The translations under genes and the position numbers were made by a program. A stretch of 19,540 nucleotides of DNA, taken from an uncultured Granulosicoccus sp. GTDB lineage: Bacteria; Pseudomonadota; Gammaproteobacteria; Granulosicoccales; Granulosicoccaceae. Under the pieces are notes generated by a model. The model saw only the letters and a program-made list of their open reading frames with translations, made no database searches and was not told the origin of the DNA. The stretch spans positions 1-19,540 of the forward strand of contig CALLPU010000037.1 of the NCBI GenBank assembly GCA_938016235.1, given 5' to 3'. Positions 15,231 to 19,540 of the stretch are shown here, piece by piece; the first letter of the stretch is position 1; each line of letters begins with the position of its first letter.

Positions 15231-16205
15231 ATGGCCACCAAGATCAGCGATACCGTTAACCTTCGAGCCCTGGAAGTACTTGATGAGCTTGCCCGTACCG
15301 GATCGGTGCAAGAAGCGGCAGCGAGGTTGAACATGTCGGCGCCCGCCGCCTCGCAACAACTGAAGCAGCTAGAATCTGAACTGGGACGAGAGCTGGTGGT
15401 CCATAACAGACGTCCCATGGAGCTGACTCGCAATGGTCAGGCTTATCTGATCCATGTGCGCGCCGCCTTGCAGCATCTTCGTCAGGGTGCCTCTGAGCTG
15501 CTGCTTGATGAGTTGGGAGCGATTCATTCGCTGCGTATTGGCATCATCGATGATTTCGACGGCGAAGTCAGCCCGCAACTGGCCGTCAAGATGGCCGATA
15601 CCTTCATGCCCGACAAACTGATGCTCAGCACGGCAACTTCCGTCAGTATTCTCAAGGATGTGGCTGAACACACCATCGATATCGGTATTGCTGCCAATCC
15701 GCTCGAGGCTTGCGCGGGTGTTTTGGAAATACCCTTGCTGCATGACCCTTTCTTGCTGGTAGTACCGCGGGGATATCTGTCCGTGGCACCCGATGATCTA
15801 CAGCCCCTCAAAAAACTACCATTTTTGCGCTATGAAAAAAGTCTTGCACTGGGTCGGCAAATCGACACGCACCTCGCCAGGTTGCGTCTTGCGCCCGAAG
15901 GCAAGATGGAGCTCGACAGTAATCAGGCCATCTACGGACTGATCGCTAACGGCAATGGCTGGACCATTTCGACCATGGTTGGTTATTTGCGTGCGCGACG
16001 TTTTCACGATCGTGTCGATATTCATCGACTGCCTATCACCGCGTTTTCCCGCACCATCTCTCTGCATTACAACAACGAGTTTGCGCCACGAATTGCCAAT
16101 GTCATTGCCGAGAATTTGCGCAGTATTCTGCAATTGACGATTGTCGAACCCGGCCACAGTAGCGCACCCTGGCTGGCTGAAACATTGACTGTGGTGCGTG
16201 ACTGA
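15231..16205 (+). CDS. LysR-family transcriptional regulator
   Basis: A 324-residue regulator. The N-terminal winged helix spans about residues 8-66 (LRALEVLDELARTGSVQEAA, then SAPAASQQLKQLESELG), with the usual LTRNG at the wing. The rest is a substrate-binding-like effector domain (about 92-300). The open frame extends far upstream into the ATL gene. I choose the ATG at 15231, which puts the HTH at the usual position although its Shine-Dalgarno is weak. A real alternative is the in-frame GTG at 15183, inside the ssb-like repeat, with AAGG eight bases upstream; it adds 16 residues. The DAO-GcvT gene follows in the same direction after 123 bp and is its likely target, though LysR genes are more often divergent from targets. 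Confidence 0.88.
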   Translation: MATKISDTVNLRALEVLDELARTGSVQEAAARLNMSAPAASQQLKQLESELGRELVVHNRRPMELTRNGQAYLIHVRAALQHLRQGASELLLDELGAIHSLRIGIIDDFDGEVSPQLAVKMADTFMPDKLMLSTATSVSILKDVAEHTIDIGIAANPLEACAGVLEIPLLHDPFLLVVPRGYLSVAPDDLQPLKKLPFLRYEKSLALGRQIDTHLARLRLAPEGKMELDSNQAIYGLIANGNGWTISTMVGYLRARRFHDRVDIHRLPITAFSRTISLHYNNEFAPRIANVIAENLRSILQLTIVEPGHSSAPWLAETLTVVRD

Positions 16206-16223
16206 CTATTAACGCAATCCGAA

Positions 16224-16245
16224 TTCCCGATTTCGATTTTCGGAA
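16224..16245. promoter_or_regulatory. Imperfect inverted repeat upstream of the DAO-GcvT gene
   Basis: TTCCCGA (16224-16230) faces TTCGGAA (16239-16245) across 8 bases in the LysR / DAO-GcvT gap. The outer TTCC/GGAA pair matches but the inner bases are out of register. The size and near-palindromic T-rich/A-rich ends are compatible with a LysR-type site, about 85 bp before the dehydrogenase ATG. This is weak evidence. Confidence 0.25.
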
Positions 16246-16328
16246 GAGTCAATAATCCAGTTGACGCCCCTGTGCACAACATGGCTGAATCCCGACACGA
16301 TTCGCTAACAGTATTTGTAATGGGTGCC

Positions 16329-18740
16329 ATGAAAACGCAAACACGTGTAGTCGTCATTGGCGGCGGTATCGCCGGCTGCTCAACTCTGTATCACCTGACG
16401 CAGGAAGGTTGGACAGATGTGGTACTCGTCGAGCGCGACGAGCTGACCTCGGGCACCACCTGGCATTCAGCGGCGCAAGTGACCAACTTTGGTATGACAC
16501 AAACGATGGTTGCGCTGAAGAGCCATTCCATCAAGCTCTACCAGGAGCTGGCCGATGATCCGGACTATCCAATCAACTATCATCACGGCGATGGCGGTAT
16601 CCGCCTGGCCAATTCGCAAACAACCATGGACGGCTACCGGCATTTTGCCAGCATGGCCAAGGCGATGGGCGTGGACTACGAAATTCTTGACGCGGAAGAG
16701 TGCGCGCGGCGCCATCCTCTGATTACCACCGATAATCTGCTAGGTGGCCTGTGGGATTCGATGGATGGTGATATCGATCCAGCACAGCTTTGTCAGGCGC
16801 TGGCGCGTCGTGCCCGAAAGGCCGGAGCGGAAGTCTATCGCAACACACCGGTAACCAGGCTAACGCAGCACAAGGACGATAGCTGGACGGTCCACACAGA
16901 ACATGGCGACATAGACTGCGAGATCGTGGTAAACGCTTGTGGCTATCGTGTCAATGAGGTGGGGGCCATGATGGGTGTTCATCATCCGGTCATGTCCATG
17001 GAGCATCAGTATTTTCTGACTGAAACCATCCCCGAGATTGAAGCACTGGATCATCGAGTGCCACTGTTGCGTTGTCCAATTGATGACTTTTATTCTCGTC
17101 AGGAAAAGAATGGCCTGTTGATCGGATTCTATGAGCAGGATTGCCGCACCTGGGGTATGGAAGGTATCGATCCGCACTTTGTCAACGCCCTTTGCCCGGA
17201 AGATACCGATCGAGTTCTGCCGGTACTTGAGAACGTTTTCAAGCGCATGCCGGTTATCGAGGAGGCGGGCATACACACCATCATCAACGGTCCCATTACG
17301 TACACCATCGATGGTGCTCCATTGGTTGGTCCAATTCCGGGCAAGCGCAATGCATTCTGCATCATAGGCCTGCGGGCAGGGCTAGGTGAAGGTGGCGGAC
17401 ATGGCTGGCTGCTGGCGCAGCAGATCGTTCATGGCGAGGCACAATACGATACCTGGGTCATCGATCCGCGGCGCTTTACCACACATACCAATGTAGAACT
17501 GTGTGCCCTGAAGGCGATAGAGGACTACCAGAACGAATTCCGTTTTCACCTGCCGCATGAGCACCGGCCAGCAGGTCGTCCGATGAAAACGACACCACTA
17601 ACGCCGATACTGGCAGCTGAACAGGCGGAGTTTGGTGTGGTCAACGGGTGGGAGCGAGTCGCCTATTTCAAACCGACGGCAGATTTTGTTGAAACGCATG
17701 GGTATCATTTCAACGAGACGTTTGATGTGGTCGGTGCTGAGGTCAATGCCGTGCAGACGGCCGTTGGAATGACGGAGGTCAACGGCTTCAATCGCTTCGA
17801 GATTACGGGGCCCGGGGCCATGGACTGGCTGGACGCGATGACGTGCAGCACGATCAGGAAAAAAACCGGCAAGGTGTCGTTGACCTATTTGTTGAATCAA
17901 AAAGGCAACATCAAGTGTGAAGCCACACTCGCCACTCTGGACGACAAGACGATCTGGTATGGCTCTGCGGCTGCGGCTGAGTTTCACGACAAGGACTGGC
18001 TGGAGCGACACTTGCCCGACGATGGTTCGGTCGGTATTCGATCCTTGACGAATGATTACACCATCCTGGTGTTGGCAGGGCCCAAGGCCCGCGACGTGAT
18101 GTCGGCGGTCTCGCGTGAAGACTGGTCACCACAGGCATTCCCCTGGCTCTCGGTTCGCCGTGCGTTCATCGGCATCGCTCCTGCCGTGGTCATGTCGGTG
18201 AGTTTTTCCGGCGAGCTGGCCTACGAGATTCATGTGCCCAACGCGAACCTGTATGCGGCGTGGCTGGCGCTGCGACAGGCGGGAGATCCGCTGGGATTAC
18301 GACTGTTCGGTTCGCACGCGGTTGAATCCATGCGGCTTGAAAAGGGCTATCGACACTGGAAAGCGGATCTGATTACCGAATTCAATCCGTTTGAATCGGA
18401 CCTCGGCCGCTTCGTCAATAGCGACAAGCAAGACTTTATTGGCAAACAGAGTCTCGAGGCCGCCTCACATGAACGTCGCTTTGTTACGCTGGTGCTTGAC
18501 TGCACGCACGCACCGGCCCAGCCTGGCGACAGCATGATTGCCGACGACCAGGTGGTCGGCACGGTAACATCGGCTGGATGGGGCTACCGGGTGGGCAAGA
18601 ACATCGCCATGGGATTCGTGGATGCCGCGTTCACTGAAGAGGGGTGTCGATTGCAGGTAGAAGTCATTGGTCAGGCCGTGGATGCCTGTGTGGTAGACCC
18701 TTGTCTCTATGATGCGGAATACAGCAAGGTTCGCTCTTAA
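16329..18740 (+). CDS. DAO-GcvT flavoprotein dehydrogenase (sarcosine/dimethylglycine dehydrogenase type)
   Basis: An 803-residue two-part enzyme. The N-terminal DAO domain (about 5-365) opens with VVVIGGGIAGCSTLYHL, the FAD-binding Rossmann motif. SGTTWHSAAQ follows; its His (about H46) matches the residue that covalently carries FAD in dimethylglycine and sarcosine dehydrogenases. A linker domain leads to a GcvT-like folate-binding domain (about 418-700: FNRFEITGPGAMDWLDAMT, then GELAYEIHVP) and a C-terminal barrel (GTVTSAGWGYRVGKNIAMGF). Such enzymes oxidise N-methyl groups of glycine derivatives and pass the one-carbon unit to tetrahydrofolate. The exact substrate cannot be read. The ATG at 16329 puts the Rossmann motif at the N-terminus; upstream in-frame ATGs at 16320 and 16272 are possible. 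With LysR it forms an apparent inserted cassette. Confidence 0.9.
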   Translation: MKTQTRVVVIGGGIAGCSTLYHLTQEGWTDVVLVERDELTSGTTWHSAAQVTNFGMTQTMVALKSHSIKLYQELADDPDYPINYHHGDGGIRLANSQTTMDGYRHFASMAKAMGVDYEILDAEECARRHPLITTDNLLGGLWDSMDGDIDPAQLCQALARRARKAGAEVYRNTPVTRLTQHKDDSWTVHTEHGDIDCEIVVNACGYRVNEVGAMMGVHHPVMSMEHQYFLTETIPEIEALDHRVPLLRCPIDDFYSRQEKNGLLIGFYEQDCRTWGMEGIDPHFVNALCPEDTDRVLPVLENVFKRMPVIEEAGIHTIINGPITYTIDGAPLVGPIPGKRNAFCIIGLRAGLGEGGGHGWLLAQQIVHGEAQYDTWVIDPRRFTTHTNVELCALKAIEDYQNEFRFHLPHEHRPAGRPMKTTPLTPILAAEQAEFGVVNGWERVAYFKPTADFVETHGYHFNETFDVVGAEVNAVQTAVGMTEVNGFNRFEITGPGAMDWLDAMTCSTIRKKTGKVSLTYLLNQKGNIKCEATLATLDDKTIWYGSAAAAEFHDKDWLERHLPDDGSVGIRSLTNDYTILVLAGPKARDVMSAVSREDWSPQAFPWLSVRRAFIGIAPAVVMSVSFSGELAYEIHVPNANLYAAWLALRQAGDPLGLRLFGSHAVESMRLEKGYRHWKADLITEFNPFESDLGRFVNSDKQDFIGKQSLEAASHERRFVTLVLDCTHAPAQPGDSMIADDQVVGTVTSAGWGYRVGKNIAMGFVDAAFTEEGCRLQVEVIGQAVDACVVDPCLYDAEYSKVRS

Positions 18741-18827
18741 GAGTTCGGTACCGCCCATCCCCTGGGGTTCCTGTACAAACCACCAGCCAATCACAAAATT
18801 TACACAATCTCCCCGGTAGCCCTACGG

Positions 18828-18833
18828 TACAAT
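18828..18833 (+). promoter_or_regulatory. Candidate -10 element of the ssb promoter
   Basis: TACAAT, one base off the consensus, 50 bp before the ssb ATG. No convincing -35 is found 16-18 bp upstream. The stranded ssb-like copy near 15138 does not clearly preserve this element, so only the downstream copy looks promoted. Confidence 0.4.
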
Positions 18834-18850
18834 TGGGCGACCGCTAAACG

Positions 18851-18910
18851 GACACAGCGGCTATTCAAACGAGGAGAGAAAACATGGCACGTGGTGTAAA
18901 CAAAGTCATT
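18851..18910 (+). repeat. ssb leader and first codons (direct repeat, copy B, functional)
   Basis: This is the intact partner of the repeat at 15138-15197. It contains the ssb leader, GAGGAGAG (18871-18878), the ATG (18884) and codons 1-9 of ssb. The two copies lie on the same strand, and the 3653 bp between them contain the LysR gene and the DAO-GcvT gene. The longest shared exact run is 16 bases, covering the Shine-Dalgarno. Confidence 0.88.
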
Positions 18911-19363
18911 CTGGTAGGTAACCTGGGCGCTGATCCGGAAGTGCGGTATATGCCCAGCGGAGGTGCGGTTGCCACCATCAGTATTGCAACATCAGAACAA
19001 TGGACGGACAAAACCTCTGGCCAGAAACAGGAACGCACCGAGTGGCATCGCGTCACGCTGTTTAACCGGATGGGTGAGATTGCGGGTGAATACCTGAAAA
19101 AAGGCTCCCAGGTGTACATTGAAGGCTCGATCCGTACGGACAAGTATCAGGACAAGAATACCGGCGAGGATCGCTATTCCACGCAAATTATCGCCCGGGA
19201 CATGCAGCTGCTTGGCGGACGTCAGGATGGTGGTACCGGCGGTGGCGACTTCAATCAGGCACCTCGCAGCGCACCAGCCCAGCAGCAGCCAGCGCCTGCC
19301 GCACAACAATCGCCCATGCCCGTTGCAGCCGGGGCAGAATTCGACGACGATATTCCGTTCTAG
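18884..19363 (+). CDS. ssb: Single-stranded DNA-binding protein
   Basis: A 159-residue SSB, full length for Gammaproteobacteria (E. coli 178). It coats single-stranded DNA during replication, repair and recombination, acting as a tetramer. The OB-fold covers about residues 4-110 (MARGVNKVILVGNLGADPEV, ERTEWHRVTLFNR, GSQVYIEGSIRTDKY). A glycine/glutamine/proline-rich disordered linker follows. The extreme C-terminus FDDDIPF is the acidic tip that recruits partner repair and replication proteins. The ATG at 18884 has a strong GAGGAGAG five bases upstream. Its usual neighbours uvrA and the MFS gene are here but separated from it by five extra genes. Confidence 0.98.
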   Translation: MARGVNKVILVGNLGADPEVRYMPSGGAVATISIATSEQWTDKTSGQKQERTEWHRVTLFNRMGEIAGEYLKKGSQVYIEGSIRTDKYQDKNTGEDRYSTQIIARDMQLLGGRQDGGTGGGDFNQAPRSAPAQQQPAPAAQQSPMPVAAGAEFDDDIPF

Positions 19364-19540
19364 GGAGTTATACGTTTCGGGGGCTGCAGCGCAGTTCGGC
19401 GGCCCGGATCGCCCTCATGCTTCGGCACCCTAACCCTCGATCTGCAGCTTTGATTCGAGCCCCCGATTCCAAGTCTCCGACCGAACTATCCCGATCAGAG
19501 GTTATCTCAAGGTTTGGTCGACCCTGCTGGCGTGTCTATC
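19364..19540. other. Non-coding region after ssb with nested inverted repeats
   Basis: No credible gene is seen in these 177 bp to the window edge. TCGGGGGCT (19377-19385) is the exact inverse of AGCCCCCGA (19458-19466), and GCTGCAG (19383-19389) of CTGCAGC (19442-19448). The two pairings share three bases, so they are alternative folds or one irregular stem. There is no T-run, so it is not a classic terminator, and it does not fold as a tRNA. Its role is unknown. Confidence 0.45.

Noticed and set aside
18771..18786. LexA-like site CTGT-N8-CCAG upstream of ssb
   Set aside because: One half deviates from ACAG, the centre is not AT-alternating, and no similar site is found before uvrA. Chance is likely.
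19440..19470. tRNA-like T-arm (GATTCGAGCC) after ssb
   Set aside because: The bases around the TTCGA loop do not form a T-stem and no acceptor or anticodon arm can be fitted.
1..19540. CRISPR array, transposase, phage integrase, toxin-antitoxin or other defence genes
   Set aside because: None of the coding regions carries such domains, and no regularly spaced short repeats were seen.

Overview
The window looks like chromosomal DNA of a gammaproteobacterium. The evidence is a gamma-type rpoA C-terminus followed by rplQ, and a uvrA / YajR-type MFS / ssb neighbourhood downstream. From established knowledge, Pseudomonas aeruginosa has rplQ, a few genes, uvrA, an MFS gene and ssb in this order. 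Genus cannot be fixed from sequence alone; a free-living, possibly marine Chromatiales- or Granulosicoccus-like lineage is a guess. No rRNA, tRNA, CRISPR array, transposase or phage gene was seen.

Layout. (1) 1-627: end of the ribosomal/RNA polymerase operon (rpoA 3' end, rplQ), closed by a strong intrinsic terminator. (2) 657-3529: an MsbA-like ABC exporter half-transporter and gpsA, both linked to membrane lipids. (3) 3605-5856: a divergent pair, a Pyridox_ox_2/NimA-like flavoprotein and a MocR regulator (GntR HTH fused to a PLP aminotransferase domain), with a recognisable promoter and a palindrome between them. (4) 5911-6696: a DUF268 methyltransferase-like protein. (5) 6712-11993, minus strand: uvrA, an APP1-type phosphatase (DUF2183), an EamA/DMT transporter and a small ParB/sulfiredoxin-fold protein, packed like an operon with uvrA first. 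(6) 12091-15115, plus strand: a YajR-like MFS transporter with C-terminal YAM domain, a TauE/SafE permease, a DUF2237 protein and an alkyltransferase-like (ATL) protein that has lost the alkyl-acceptor cysteine. (7) 15231-18740: a LysR regulator and a large DAO-GcvT dehydrogenase of the sarcosine/dimethylglycine type. (8) 18884-19363: ssb, followed by about 180 bp with no gene.

How the genes work together. uvrA, ATL and ssb sit in one neighbourhood; ATL proteins are known to flag O6-alkylguanine for UvrABC repair. The ABC exporter and gpsA suggest a lipid module. LysR and DAO-GcvT look like a self-contained, regulated methylamine/one-carbon catabolic cassette.

The most unusual observation is a 60-bp direct repeat (53/60 identical). 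One copy is the ssb leader, Shine-Dalgarno and first nine codons at 18851-18910. The other is a stranded copy at 15138-15197, just upstream of the LysR gene, with its ATG changed to AAG. The two copies bracket the LysR/DAO-GcvT cassette exactly, which marks that cassette as a probable insertion at the ssb start. The differences in the coding part are mostly silent or conservative, so the stranded copy may come from a foreign or formerly functional ssb. It is also in frame with the LysR gene.
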